DNA of 64,000 nucleotides from an uncultured Bacteroidales bacterium (GCA_902800525.1 CADCEV010000003.1:124001-188000), one strand, 5' to 3'. Shown: positions 49,046-58,436, counted from the first letter of the stretch. Numbers and translations: made by a program. Notes: generated from the sequence alone by a model not told the origin.

Positions 49046-51940
49046 CTACCACCAATTAACCCTCGAGTTGGTGTTGTTATTGCTGTTTGTATCATATTTG
49101 AGGTCGCTCAATATGGACGCATTCACACCGATATGGAAGGTATAGCTCTTGAACGGACCTAACGGGTTGATGCTGGCGCTCATGTTCCAGCAATGCAGGT
49201 CGCGGCTGATGTTGAACGTGCAACTTGTCACTTTCATATAATCGAAGTTATACGTCATTGATGCACTCACTTTCCATCCTTTTCCGAGACCGATATTGCC
49301 GTTCATGCTCAGCGAGTGTGTGAACTTCATGTCGTACTGCATCTTGTCGTAGTTGAACGTATTGGAGTTCGCGTACGCTAATGAATAACTGAACGACAAA
49401 CTCCACGGTATTTCCGTCTTGACATAGCCGTCATCCACTTCCGCCTCTTTCTGATTCTTGTTTTTTGCATTCTTGATCGTACCGTCATCGTTATGCTCAA
49501 TGCCGGTGGTGTCTTCGGGTTCGTTGTTATCATCCTTCACGCGTTTTCCGGCGGCTTTTTCTTTCCATTTCTTAATGGTCTGATTCGTGAACGTATAACT
49601 GAAACTCCATCTCAAACCGCTCCAGTGCGGGAAACGGCCGTTGTGCCAATACTGTTTGTTCGTCCGAACGGGGTTGCCGGCGGCGTTCAATTGGTACATA
49701 TACGGATCAAGTGTGGTGTTCAAGTTCAAACTGTAGTTGTTCAGCTTCGGGAATTTCAAACGCAGGTTCACGTTGAAATTGCTCCAGTTCATACTATCCG
49801 CCGCGAAGTTATATCCGCCGCTCACATAGAACTTGTCAATAAGACTGATCACCTTGAACGGCTGTTTGCCCGTGGTATCGTCTTTATTCACCACCTTCAT
49901 CTCTAAATTGTTTTCCAAACTGAAGTTCAGCGTCGCGGACAGACCTCTGCCGGCATTGCCGTATATACCGTTAGCAAAACGCGAATAGACATTGTGTTGC
50001 ACAACGGGGTTGCCGGCTTCATCTACTTTTTGGATTTTGCGACCGGTGATACTATCTACTTCGCCGGTGAATACCGGCTGGTCATAACTGCCGTAATAGC
50101 CCCAGAAACTCTTCTCAAAATCCGGGTGATAACTGAAACTGATAGACGGGGTCATCACATGCCGGAATTTCTCCACTTTGCTGTTCGGGAATAGTTTCTT
50201 TAGAGGCGTATAGAATCCATATAACTTGGTACTCATCGATACGCCCATATCGAAATCAAAGACGTTGAAGAATCCGTTCGTCGTGTCCATCTCCACGGCT
50301 TGCATGTTGTCATTCCAGTTCTGGTCCACACGCTGGAAATACATTCGGTCGCGTATATTGATGTTTGGCGATATATTCAGGTATTTTAATACCGTAAAGT
50401 TGGCGGAAATCGGTAACGAGTGTTGCAAACCGGTCTTCCAGTCGCGCAGGAAATTGGATTTGAGGAAATAGCTCTCCTTGAGGCTGTTGGCGGCAATACG
50501 GCCGTTACCGGAATAACGGATACTGATCTTCTCATACCATTGTTCCTTGCCTGTCGGCTTGCCTTTCTTTTTGTAAATAGCTTGCCGTAACTGCTTGAAC
50601 GGATAGATCGTACTCATCGAAACCGCTAATTCCGGCGCAGTAAGCGAGATTGTAGAGTCTTTCGTGCGTTGTGTCAAACTTGCACTCGCGCTGATACTCC
50701 ATGGACTCTCCGGAAAACGCTGTGTGTAACTGATCGTACTGCTCTTCGTGTTCTCTGAATAGGCATTCGGGTTGTAATAACTGTTGATATTACTGCGGTT
50801 GTAACCGCTGGTCGAGAAGTTCACACTCGCCGAGAAAGTGGAGTAGGGGTTGAACTTCGAGTCCTGCGTATGGGTCCATTGTACGCTGAAGTTCTTGCTC
50901 TGCGTATAGTCCGGCATGCCTTTCTCACCCGTCACGTCATTTCGGTAATTGATACTGAGGTTGCCCGAGAAATGGTATCGCCAGATATATTTGCTTTGAG
51001 CCCGAATGGCCCATGTACCACGAGTGTAGATATCGCCCGTTACCTGCAAATCGCAGTAGTCGCTCAGCGCAAAATAATATCCTAACCCCGTCAGATATAA
51101 GCCGCGCGTGTAGTCGTCGCCGAACTGAGGCATGATCAAACCGCTTGAATAACTGTTCGTGAACGGGAAGAAACCGAACGGAATAGCAAGCGGAAGAGGC
51201 ACATCGCCCACTACCATATACGCCGGGCCGGTAGCAATATACTCTCCGGGTTTCACTTTCGCCTTGGTTAATTTCAGATAAAAGTGCGGGTGATCATGGT
51301 TATCACAGGTGGTGTATTGACCGCCGCCCATCATCATTACATCGCCTTCTGCTTTTTTGGTCTTGTCGGCGATGATATATCCTTCTCCTTGTTGGGTCAC
51401 TACGCGCCGGATATAACCCTTCTGTGTCTTGATATTATACGTGATCTCGTTTGTCTCGTACTCATCCTTACCTTCTTTGAATACCGGCTTGCCTCGCCAT
51501 TCCTCTTCAATACTGTCCCATACGCCGCAAGCATAAATCTGACTCGAATCGATATTCATTCGGATATATTCAGACTCCAACTCCATGGTTTGGTACTTCA
51601 ATTCGCCTTTTCCGTGCAGATACGCTGTTCCGTTACCCATCATTACCATCGAGTCGCTTGCCTGATAGTGTACCGGTCCGTTGATCTTACTCTTCGGTTG
51701 CGGCTTTGTGTCATTCGCAAATCTTGTGCTGTCGTTCAGGATCTTGGTGGAGTCATTCACGATCTTTGCGGTATCGTTTACAATCTTTGCGGTATCGTTT
51801 ACAATCTTTGTACTGTCTGTCGCGGCGCTGTAATTTACAATCTTTGTACTGTCGTTCAGCGCACGATCTTCTGCCCGCAAAGCCGGAAGGCTAAGCAGGA
51901 GTATCATCCATAGGCAATATGTCTTTACACGCACGCGCAC
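49046..51940 (-). CDS. lptD: LptD-like LPS-assembly outer-membrane protein
   Basis: A large protein (about 964 residues) with an OstA-type N-terminal domain (GNGTAYLHGKGELKYQTMEL; GQYTTCDNHDHPHFYLKLTK) and a C-terminal barrel; it should insert LPS in the outer leaflet. The start is uncertain. A TTG at 51967 overlaps the -7 promoter box, so GTG 51940 (then RVRVKTYCLWMILLLSLPAL, a good signal peptide) or ATG 51907 is likelier. Residues after the signal peptide are seven-residue repeats of STKIVND type encoded by 21-base tandem DNA repeats. Confidence 0.85.
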   Translation of the reverse strand: MRVRVKTYCLWMILLLSLPALRAEDRALNDSTKIVNYSAATDSTKIVNDTAKIVNDTAKIVNDSTKILNDSTRFANDTKPQPKSKINGPVHYQASDSMVMMGNGTAYLHGKGELKYQTMELESEYIRMNIDSSQIYACGVWDSIEEEWRGKPVFKEGKDEYETNEITYNIKTQKGYIRRVVTQQGEGYIIADKTKKAEGDVMMMGGGQYTTCDNHDHPHFYLKLTKAKVKPGEYIATGPAYMVVGDVPLPLAIPFGFFPFTNSYSSGLIMPQFGDDYTRGLYLTGLGYYFALSDYCDLQVTGDIYTRGTWAIRAQSKYIWRYHFSGNLSINYRNDVTGEKGMPDYTQSKNFSVQWTHTQDSKFNPYSTFSASVNFSTSGYNRSNINSYYNPNAYSENTKSSTISYTQRFPESPWSISASASLTQRTKDSTISLTAPELAVSMSTIYPFKQLRQAIYKKKGKPTGKEQWYEKISIRYSGNGRIAANSLKESYFLKSNFLRDWKTGLQHSLPISANFTVLKYLNISPNINIRDRMYFQRVDQNWNDNMQAVEMDTTNGFFNVFDFDMGVSMSTKLYGFYTPLKKLFPNSKVEKFRHVMTPSISFSYHPDFEKSFWGYYGSYDQPVFTGEVDSITGRKIQKVDEAGNPVVQHNVYSRFANGIYGNAGRGLSATLNFSLENNLEMKVVNKDDTTGKQPFKVISLIDKFYVSGGYNFAADSMNWSNFNVNLRLKFPKLNNYSLNLNTTLDPYMYQLNAAGNPVRTNKQYWHNGRFPHWSGLRWSFSYTFTNQTIKKWKEKAAGKRVKDDNNEPEDTTGIEHNDDGTIKNAKNKNQKEAEVDDGYVKTEIPWSLSFSYSLAYANSNTFNYDKMQYDMKFTHSLSMNGNIGLGKGWKVSASMTYNFDYMKVTSCTFNISRDLHCWNMSASINPLGPFKSYTFHIGVNASILSDLKYDTNSNNNTNSRVNWW
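51721..51860 (-). repeat. 21-base tandem repeat in lptD
   Basis: Units of 21 bases, two of them identical (51762-51782 and 51783-51803), with diverged neighbours on each side and one 36-base variant. They encode (S/T)(T/A)KIVND in a linker before the OstA domain. Unit length is a multiple of three, so copy-number change would keep frame. Confidence 0.85.
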
Positions 51941-51964
51941 AATACCGCAAATTAAAAAAACGTG

Positions 51965-51996
51965 CAAATTTACAAAAAATAATTGATATATACAAA
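51965..51996 (-). promoter_or_regulatory. promoter of lptD
   Basis: Minus strand: TTTG (51996-51993), 20 bases, TAAATTTG (51972-51965), then CACGTTTTTTT. Confidence 0.75.
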
Positions 51997-52028
51997 TCTT
52001 TTGGCAAAAAAATCATCTTTTACTGAAT

Positions 52029-52080
52029 TTTCGTGGGTATTTCGTGGGTATTTCGCGGGTTTTTCGCGGGTATTTCGGGA
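52029..52080. repeat. 11-base tandem repeat between lptD and GH97
   Basis: TTTCGTGGGTA twice, TTTCGCGGGTT, TTTCGCGGGTA and a partial TTTCGGGA, in phase. It lies between the two divergent promoters and does not encode protein. Confidence 0.85.
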
Positions 52081-52117
52081 TCTCACTTTAAAAATCAATT
52101 AAAATTTACTCAAAAAA

Positions 52118-52149
52118 TTTGTGTATTTGCGAAAAAAGTTGTACCTTTG
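52118..52149 (+). promoter_or_regulatory. promoter of the GH97 gene
   Basis: TTTG at 52118-52121, 20 bases, TACCTTTG at 52142-52149. Confidence 0.8.
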
Positions 52150-52157
52150 TGCCCCAA

Positions 52158-52187
52158 ATGAACGATCTTATTAAAAATATCTTATGA
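52158..52187 (+). other. possible nine-codon leader ORF before GH97
   Basis: ATG AAC GAT ... TTA TGA encodes MNDLIKNIL. It starts eight bases after the -7 box and its stop overlaps the GH97 start as ATGA. Translation is not shown; the same design occurs at 16166. Confidence 0.35.
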
Positions 52188-54265
52188 AACGTTTCTTCTA
52201 CTTTGTAGCAGTTTGTCTTTTTATGACAGCTTGCAAACCATCTTCTGAACTCAGTTCGCCCGATGGAACACTCACTGTTCGTTTTGAACATTATTGCTCG
52301 CAAGGGATTGCGTATTCTGTTTACCAGAACGGTGAAAACATCATTGAATCCTCTCCACTTGGATTGGTAACAGAGAATCTTACTCTGCAAAAAGGCTTTC
52401 ATTTGAAGCATATTAAACATACGCACAGCAATTCCCAATGGGAAACGGTTTGGGGCGAGGAGCGTCTGATTACAGACCATCACAATGCGATGCTTGTGGA
52501 ATTGGAGCATGAAACAGGATTGCGGATGAATATTGAGTTCCGGGCATTCAATGACGGCTTTGCGTTTCGCTATATTTTCCCGAAACAAGCGACCAAATCG
52601 CTTATCATTACCGATGAGTTAACTGCTTATCGTTTCACTAAGGATGCGGAAGCTTGGTCTATTCCTTGGCGCACCGAATATTACGAGGGTCTTTGGCATA
52701 AACGGACAATCAATAATTCTCAATCATCAAATGCCGAGTCTCAATTAACCACGGATACGCTCTGCTCGCCGGTTACAATCGAGTTCGCAGATGGTACATA
52801 CGGCTTTGTACACGAAGCGGCGTTAACCGACTATCCCGCGCAGAATTTATATGTTCGCGAGGGCGCTCTGCGTACCTATTTGACCCCGTGGATGAACAAG
52901 CAGACAGCCAATAACCAAGAACCGAAAGCCTTTGTTAAAACGCCGTTCTCTACGCCTTGGCGCATGGTGATCTTGACCAAAACTCTGCCGGAATTGGTGG
53001 CAAGCCGGATCATGCTGAATTTGAACGAACCCTGCAAGATCGAAGACACCTCATGGATCAAACCGATGAAATTCATGGGTATCTGGTGGGGCATGCACGT
53101 AAAGACCATGACATGGGAGCAAGGACCTAAACACGGCGCAACAACCGAGAACATGGAGCGCTACATGCGTTTCGCGAAAGAACATGGTATTCAGGCGGTC
53201 TTGGCGGAAGGCTGGAACAAAGGCTGGGAAGACTGGAAACACTTCGACTTTACAACCCCATATGACGATTGGAATATGGATTATTTGAGCCGTTTGGCGA
53301 GCGAATTAGGAGTGCAGATAGTCGGTCATAACGAGACAGGAGGAAATGCCGCTGACTATGAAAAAGATCTCGACTCTATCTATCGCTACCATGCTTTGCA
53401 TGGTATTCATGCAATTAAAACAGGTTATGTGGCTCCAATTATCCGCACTGTTGACGGCCTGCAATGGAATAAAGGTCAGTCCGGCGTACGTCATTACCGC
53501 AAAGTTATTGAGACCGCTGCGAAATATCAGATTATGATTGATAACCACGAGCCAGTTATGCCGACCGGTTTGCAACGTACGTATCCGAACTTGGTCACAC
53601 AGGAAGGGGTTCGCGGACAGGAATGGAATGCGTGGTCTGCTGATGGGGGAAATCCATGCGAACACGTAACTGTTCTGCCTTTTACACGGATCATGGCGGG
53701 ACCCGTTGACTTTACTCCGGGGGTGTTCCATTTCGAAAATCCCGGCAATGCGATAGATCCTACCGGCACAAGAGGGACGGCTGATTTGAACGCACCGCGT
53801 GTTCACGCTACATTAATGAACCAGCTCGGACTCTTCGTATGTTTTTATAGCCCGCTCCAAATGGCGTGTGACCTGCCCGAACATTATATGGAGCACCCGG
53901 ACGCTTTCAGTTTTATTGAGCATGTGCCCTGTAATTGGGAGCGTTCTTTATTAGTGGACGGTAAAATAGGCGATTTCTGTATCTTCGCGCGTCAGGAAAG
54001 AGGTACGAATAACTGGTATCTCGGAGGTGTTACGGATGAAGAGCCGCGGGAAGTGAGCATTCCGCTATCCTTCCTCGATGAACAAAACGGAAATACGCAA
54101 ACCGGACAATATAAAGCCGTTCTTTATTTGGATGCGGAAGATGCCGAATGGATGTCGCGCCCATACGCGTATAATATAAAGGAGATAGAACTCACTTCTG
54201 CCGATACGCTGCATATTAGAATGGCTTCCGGAGGCGGCTTTGCCGCGGAATTTATCTGCCGCTAA
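52184..54265 (+). CDS. glycoside hydrolase family 97 lipoprotein
   Basis: A 693-residue lipoprotein (MKRFFYFVAVCLFMTAC; lipobox Cys17) with the GH97 three-part layout: N-terminal beta-sandwich, (beta/alpha)8 barrel and C-terminal sheet. Candidate catalytic residues Glu456 (DNHEPVMPTGLQRTYPN) and Glu480 (EGVRGQEWN) match the inverting alpha-glucosidase type (SusB-like). No SusC/D genes are adjacent. A word repeat is read in frame at residues about 175-189 (NNSQSSNAESQLT). The start is set by the ATGA overlap with a short leader ORF. Confidence 0.9.
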   Translation: MKRFFYFVAVCLFMTACKPSSELSSPDGTLTVRFEHYCSQGIAYSVYQNGENIIESSPLGLVTENLTLQKGFHLKHIKHTHSNSQWETVWGEERLITDHHNAMLVELEHETGLRMNIEFRAFNDGFAFRYIFPKQATKSLIITDELTAYRFTKDAEAWSIPWRTEYYEGLWHKRTINNSQSSNAESQLTTDTLCSPVTIEFADGTYGFVHEAALTDYPAQNLYVREGALRTYLTPWMNKQTANNQEPKAFVKTPFSTPWRMVILTKTLPELVASRIMLNLNEPCKIEDTSWIKPMKFMGIWWGMHVKTMTWEQGPKHGATTENMERYMRFAKEHGIQAVLAEGWNKGWEDWKHFDFTTPYDDWNMDYLSRLASELGVQIVGHNETGGNAADYEKDLDSIYRYHALHGIHAIKTGYVAPIIRTVDGLQWNKGQSGVRHYRKVIETAAKYQIMIDNHEPVMPTGLQRTYPNLVTQEGVRGQEWNAWSADGGNPCEHVTVLPFTRIMAGPVDFTPGVFHFENPGNAIDPTGTRGTADLNAPRVHATLMNQLGLFVCFYSPLQMACDLPEHYMEHPDAFSFIEHVPCNWERSLLVDGKIGDFCIFARQERGTNNWYLGGVTDEEPREVSIPLSFLDEQNGNTQTGQYKAVLYLDAEDAEWMSRPYAYNIKEIELTSADTLHIRMASGGGFAAEFICR
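52707..52750 (+). repeat. word repeat inside the GH97 gene
   Basis: CAATCAATAATTCTCAATCATC then GAGTCTCAATTAACC words, read in frame in a surface loop. Related to the spacer-word family. Confidence 0.55.
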
Positions 54266-54279
54266 ATACGGCTAATGAA

Positions 54280-54307
54280 AAAAAACGCTCATTGTGGGCG
54301 TTTTTTT
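54280..54307 (+). terminator. terminator after GH97
   Basis: ACGCTCA-TTG-TGGGCGT hairpin flanked by an A-run and a T-run. Confidence 0.85.
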
Positions 54308-54316
54308 AGACAAAAA

Positions 54317-54348
54317 CTTGCGTATTTGAAAAAATATTTGTATCTTTG
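54317..54348 (+). promoter_or_regulatory. promoter of the EF-G paralogue
   Basis: CTTG at 54317-54320, 20 bases, TATCTTTG at 54341-54348, then CAGC and CGATTTT at the shared offset. Confidence 0.85.
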
Positions 54349-54409
54349 CAGCCGATTTTGTAAAGTTAAGTTTGCAAAAGACAGTAAAACCTTAAAATAC
54401 TAACACATT

Positions 54410-56566
54410 ATGGCTAAAGTTTATCAAGCATCTGAGATCAAGAACGTCGCTATGTTGGGCGGCTCGGGATCCGGTAAAACGACTCTCATGGAGTCCATGT
54501 TGTTTGAAAGCGGGGTGATTAAACGCCGCGGTTCGATTGAGCAGCAATCCACCGTGTGCGATTATTTCCCGGTAGAGAAAGAGTACGGCTACTCCGTTTT
54601 CTCCACAGTTTGTAACATTGAGTTCGAAGGCAAGAAACTGAACGTGATCGATTGCGCAGGTTCGGACGACTTCTGCGGCGGTACCGTAGCAGCACTGCAA
54701 ATGTGCGGCTCGGCGCTCATCGTTCTTTCCGCTAACGGCGGCGTGGAAGTGGGTACGCAGAATAACTTCCGTCTCGTAGAGAAAGCACACAAACCGCTCG
54801 CATTCGTCATCAATAAATGCGACCACGAGAACGCAGACTTCGAGCGCACGTATGCGCAATTAAAGGAGAACTTTGGCAATAAGTGTACGCTGATCCAGTT
54901 CCCGGTTAATGCTGGAGCAGGTTTCAACGCAGCAATCGATGTTCTCAAAGGCAAGATGCTTGTTTGGAAAGCAGAGGGCGGTGCTCCTGAGTTCAAAGAC
55001 ATCCCGGCGGAATATGCTGACAAAGTAGAGGAAATGCGTCAGGCGCTCCAGGAGCAAGCTGCTGAGGCTGACGAGACGCTGTTGGATAAGTTCCTCGGAG
55101 AAGGTCTGACCGATGAGGAGATTATGCAGGGTCTGAAATCCGTCTATGCTGATGGTTCGATGTACCCGGTTATCTGCTGCTCGGGTCTCAAGGATATGGG
55201 TGTTCGTCGTCTGATGGACTTCCTGAACGGTATGGCTCCGAGCCCTGCACAGTTCAGTTATCCGACGGTTGACGGCAAGAAGATCAGTCCGGACGCTTCA
55301 GCTCCGACGAGTCTCTATGTCTTCAAGACTTCTGTAGAACCGCATATCGGTGAGGTCAACTATTTCCGCGTAATGCAAGGAACTGTTCGTAACGGCGACG
55401 ACCTTCTGAACATGGAGCGCGGCTCGAAAGAGCGTATCTCACAGCTCTATCAGGTGGCCGGTTCGATCCGTACTGCCGTTGATGAACTGCAGGCAGGTGA
55501 TATCGGTGCTACTGTGAAGCTCAAAGATACCCGTACGGGTAACACGCTGAATGCAAAAGAGTGTGACAACCAATACGCTCCGATCGTTTATCCGCAGCCT
55601 CGTTACCGCCGTGCTATCAAGCCGGTGACCGAGTCCGACGCTGAGAAACTGGCAGCTCTCCTGACCCGTATGCACGAGGAAGATCCGACTTGGGTAGTAG
55701 AGCAGTCCAAAGAGCTCCGTCAGATGATCGTTTCCGGTCAAGGTGAGTTCCACCTGCGTACCCTCAAATGGCGTCTGGAGAACAACGATAAGATGATGGT
55801 TGAGTTCCTCGAGCCGAAGATCCCGTATCGTGAGACGATCACGAAGGCAGCGCGTGCGGACTACCGTCATAAGAAACAATCCGGTGGAGCCGGTCAGTTC
55901 GGTGAGGTGCACCTGATCGTTGAGCCGTACGAGGAAGGTATGCCGGTTAAGGAGACCTATAAGTTTGGTAATCAGGAGTATAAGGTATCCGTTAAGGATC
56001 AGCAGGAGATCAACCTCGAATGGGGCGGTAAACTCATCATCATCAACTCCATCGTCGGCGGTGCTATCGACGCACGCTTCATTCCGGCTATCGTAAAAGG
56101 TATCATGGATCGTATGGAGCAAGGTCCGTTGACCGGTTCGTATGCACGCGACGTGCGCGTCATTATTTATGACGGTAAGATGCACCCGGTTGATTCGAAC
56201 GAAATCTCCTTCCGTCTGGCAGGTCGTAACGCGTTCGCACAAGCCTTCAAAGAGGCGAACCCGAAAGTGCTCGAGCCGGTTTATGACCTCGAAGTGTTCG
56301 TTCCGTCGGAGATCATGGGCGATGTGATGTCCGATATCAACGGTCGTCGCGGTATGGTAATGGGTATGGAGACCGAGAAATCGTTCACCCGCCTCAAAGC
56401 ACAAGTGCCTTTGAAAGAGCTCTCGAGCTACTCGACGACTCTCTCGTCGCTGACCGGTGGACGTGCTACGTTTACCATGGCGTTCAACTCGTACCAGCTC
56501 GTTCCGGCAGACGTTCAGGAGAAACTGCTCGCTGCTTACGCTGCTTCGCAGACCGACGAAGAATAA
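54410..56566 (+). CDS. elongation factor G paralogue (EF-G2-like)
   Basis: A 718-residue protein with all five EF-G domains. The P-loop is GGSGSGKTT (17-25) instead of the usual AHVDAGKTT, and G3 is DCAGSDDF (81-88) where canonical EF-G has DTPGHVDF, so the catalytic His is replaced by Ser85. G4 is NKCD. Domain IV (KQSGGAGQFGEVHLIVEPYE) is intact. The pattern matches the Bacteroides EF-G paralogue reported to lack GTPase activity yet support translocation. It is a single-gene unit with its own promoter and terminator, not in a str operon. GTPase loss here is inferred. Confidence 0.88.
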   Translation: MAKVYQASEIKNVAMLGGSGSGKTTLMESMLFESGVIKRRGSIEQQSTVCDYFPVEKEYGYSVFSTVCNIEFEGKKLNVIDCAGSDDFCGGTVAALQMCGSALIVLSANGGVEVGTQNNFRLVEKAHKPLAFVINKCDHENADFERTYAQLKENFGNKCTLIQFPVNAGAGFNAAIDVLKGKMLVWKAEGGAPEFKDIPAEYADKVEEMRQALQEQAAEADETLLDKFLGEGLTDEEIMQGLKSVYADGSMYPVICCSGLKDMGVRRLMDFLNGMAPSPAQFSYPTVDGKKISPDASAPTSLYVFKTSVEPHIGEVNYFRVMQGTVRNGDDLLNMERGSKERISQLYQVAGSIRTAVDELQAGDIGATVKLKDTRTGNTLNAKECDNQYAPIVYPQPRYRRAIKPVTESDAEKLAALLTRMHEEDPTWVVEQSKELRQMIVSGQGEFHLRTLKWRLENNDKMMVEFLEPKIPYRETITKAARADYRHKKQSGGAGQFGEVHLIVEPYEEGMPVKETYKFGNQEYKVSVKDQQEINLEWGGKLIIINSIVGGAIDARFIPAIVKGIMDRMEQGPLTGSYARDVRVIIYDGKMHPVDSNEISFRLAGRNAFAQAFKEANPKVLEPVYDLEVFVPSEIMGDVMSDINGRRGMVMGMETEKSFTRLKAQVPLKELSSYSTTLSSLTGGRATFTMAFNSYQLVPADVQEKLLAAYAASQTDEE

Positions 56567-56600
56567 TTATTCAAACAGCGGTAAAACACTGCATACAGAG

Positions 56601-56628
56601 AAAAAGCGCAATGAAAATGCGCTTTTTC
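56601..56628 (+). terminator. terminator after the EF-G paralogue
   Basis: AAAAAGCGCA / TGCGCTTTTT hairpin with a seven-base loop. Confidence 0.85.
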
Positions 56629-56637
56629 TTATTTTTA

Positions 56638-56669
56638 TTTGCATATGTGCGAAAAAAGTTGTAACTTTG
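56638..56669 (+). promoter_or_regulatory. promoter of the barrel protein-GT2 run
   Basis: TTTG at 56638-56641, 20 bases, TAACTTTG at 56662-56669, then CACGCTTTTTGG. Confidence 0.8.
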
Positions 56670-56708
56670 CACGCTTTTTGGTATGTATAATTCAATTTTT
56701 TAATCAAT

Positions 56709-57470
56709 ATGCGTAAAATTTACTTGCTTTTATCAATGGTTCTAATGGCCGCCGGTATGGTAGCACAGGATAGTACCAAGGTGGTTGTACCGATAGTAGA
56801 AAAGCCGCTCTGGAAACAAAAACTGTATTACGGTTACAACTTCGACATCTATTATCACCATGACTCGCGTCAGTCCAAGAAAGAGAACGGCTGGTCAATC
56901 AGTATTACTCCGGAGTTAGGCTGGAGACTCAATGACCGCATGAACATAGGTTTGCGTTTTGGCGGTAGTTATGAAGATACTCGTACGGAGATCTCCGTAG
57001 AAAGTGAAACCGGAGGTGCGCCGACTATTCAGAATCTGCGTGTGCGCCAAGGCTCATGGGAAGTGACGCCTTATGGTCGTTACCTTCTCAAACGAATCAT
57101 CAATAACAAGATCGGTATTTGGGTCGAGGGGCACCTGTATGCCGGCATGAAGTATCCGCGTGTGACCGACGGTGTTACCAAGGGAACGGATTATGACGGT
57201 TTGCGTCATACCATTAACTACGGTGCGCAGATTTCGCCGGTTATTACTTATCAGTTTAATGAAAAGAGCACTTTCCAACTCTTCTTCTCCATCATCAGCT
57301 TTGGTTATAGCGGTTCAACCTATAGTTATGTTGATCCTATTGACGGACATCGGTATAACGAATATACCAACGATGTGATTATCTTCTCAGGAAAACTTCG
57401 GAACTTGCTCTCTAATCAGTTCATACCGGGTCTGTACGGTATTAAGTTTGGTGTGCAAAAAAGTTTCTAA
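56709..57470 (+). CDS. small outer-membrane beta-barrel protein
   Basis: A 253-residue exported protein (signal MRKIYLLLSMVLMAAGMVAQ). The mature part has alternating strands with aromatic girdles (LYYGYNFDIYYHHDSRQ; TPELGWRLNDRMNIGLRFGG; WEVTPYGRYLLKRIINNKI; YGAQISPVITYQFNEKS) and ends FGVQKSF with the C-terminal Phe expected for barrels handled by BAM. Probably an 8-10-strand porin-like protein. Function unknown. The glycosyltransferase starts three bases later. Confidence 0.8.
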   Translation: MRKIYLLLSMVLMAAGMVAQDSTKVVVPIVEKPLWKQKLYYGYNFDIYYHHDSRQSKKENGWSISITPELGWRLNDRMNIGLRFGGSYEDTRTEISVESETGGAPTIQNLRVRQGSWEVTPYGRYLLKRIINNKIGIWVEGHLYAGMKYPRVTDGVTKGTDYDGLRHTINYGAQISPVITYQFNEKSTFQLFFSIISFGYSGSTYSYVDPIDGHRYNEYTNDVIIFSGKLRNLLSNQFIPGLYGIKFGVQKSF

Positions 57471-57473
57471 TCT

Positions 57474-58436
57474 ATGGATATTTCTATAATTGTTCCGCTT
57501 TATAACGAAGCGGAATCGCTGCCGAAACTCTACGAGTGGATAGCACGTGTAATGAAAGAAAACAAGTTCTCCTATGAGGTCATTTTTGTCAATGACGGCT
57601 CTAATGACAACTCATGGGAGGTAATTACCTCTCTTCAGGCGCATAACACGGATAAGAACGCGTCCGTTCGCGGTATTTGTTTCCGCCGCAACTATGGTAA
57701 ATCCGCGGCACTATACTGCGGTTTCAAGGCGGCGCAAGGGGATGTGGTGATCACGATGGATGCGGATCTGCAAGACAGTCCGGACGAGATACCGGAACTC
57801 TATCGCATGATCACGGAGGACGGCTTTGATCTCGTTTCCGGCTGGAAACAGAAGCGTTATGACAATGCCCTGACCAAGAATCTGCCCTCCAAATTGTTCA
57901 ACGCGACCGCGCGCAAAGTGACCGGCATTCAGCTCCATGACATGAACTGCGGGCTCAAAGCTTATCGCAAAGATGTGGTGAAGAATATTGAGGTGTTCTC
58001 GGAAATGCACCGCTATATTCCTTATCTGGCAAAGAACGCCGGCTTTACCAAAATCGGCGAGAAAGTGGTACAACACCGCAAGCGCGAGTTCGGTACTTCG
58101 AAATTCGGTATCAACCGTTTCGTGAATGGTTATCTCGACCTCATGACCTTGTGGTTCTTGAACAAGTTCGGCAAACAGCCGATGCACTTCTTCGGCTTGG
58201 TGGGATCGCTGATGTTCTTCATCGGTTTCATCGCCGTGTTAGTTGTGGGAGGTATGAAACTATATGCTCTCTCGCACGGCGTACAAGCGATGTTGGTGGG
58301 TGTGAACCCTTATTTCCACATCGCTATACTGATGATGATTTTAGGCTGTATGCTCTTCCTGGCAGGTTTCCTGGCAGAACTGGTGATACGCAATTCTCCT
58401 TCCCGCAATGATTATCTGATCAAAGAAGAGATATAA
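57474..58436 (+). CDS. family 2 glycosyltransferase, DPM1/GtrB-like
   Basis: A 320-residue membrane glycosyltransferase. The GT-A domain starts ISIIVPLYNEAESLPKLYEW, with the DxD-type site MDADLQD and MNCGLKAYRK. Two C-terminal helices (near 230-255 and 270-295) anchor it. Such enzymes often charge undecaprenyl phosphate with a sugar. It could supply an envelope polymer; the donor is unknown. It lies between a barrel gene and an unknown helical protein. Confidence 0.9.
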   Translation: MDISIIVPLYNEAESLPKLYEWIARVMKENKFSYEVIFVNDGSNDNSWEVITSLQAHNTDKNASVRGICFRRNYGKSAALYCGFKAAQGDVVITMDADLQDSPDEIPELYRMITEDGFDLVSGWKQKRYDNALTKNLPSKLFNATARKVTGIQLHDMNCGLKAYRKDVVKNIEVFSEMHRYIPYLAKNAGFTKIGEKVVQHRKREFGTSKFGINRFVNGYLDLMTLWFLNKFGKQPMHFFGLVGSLMFFIGFIAVLVVGGMKLYALSHGVQAMLVGVNPYFHIAILMMILGCMLFLAGFLAELVIRNSPSRNDYLIKEEI

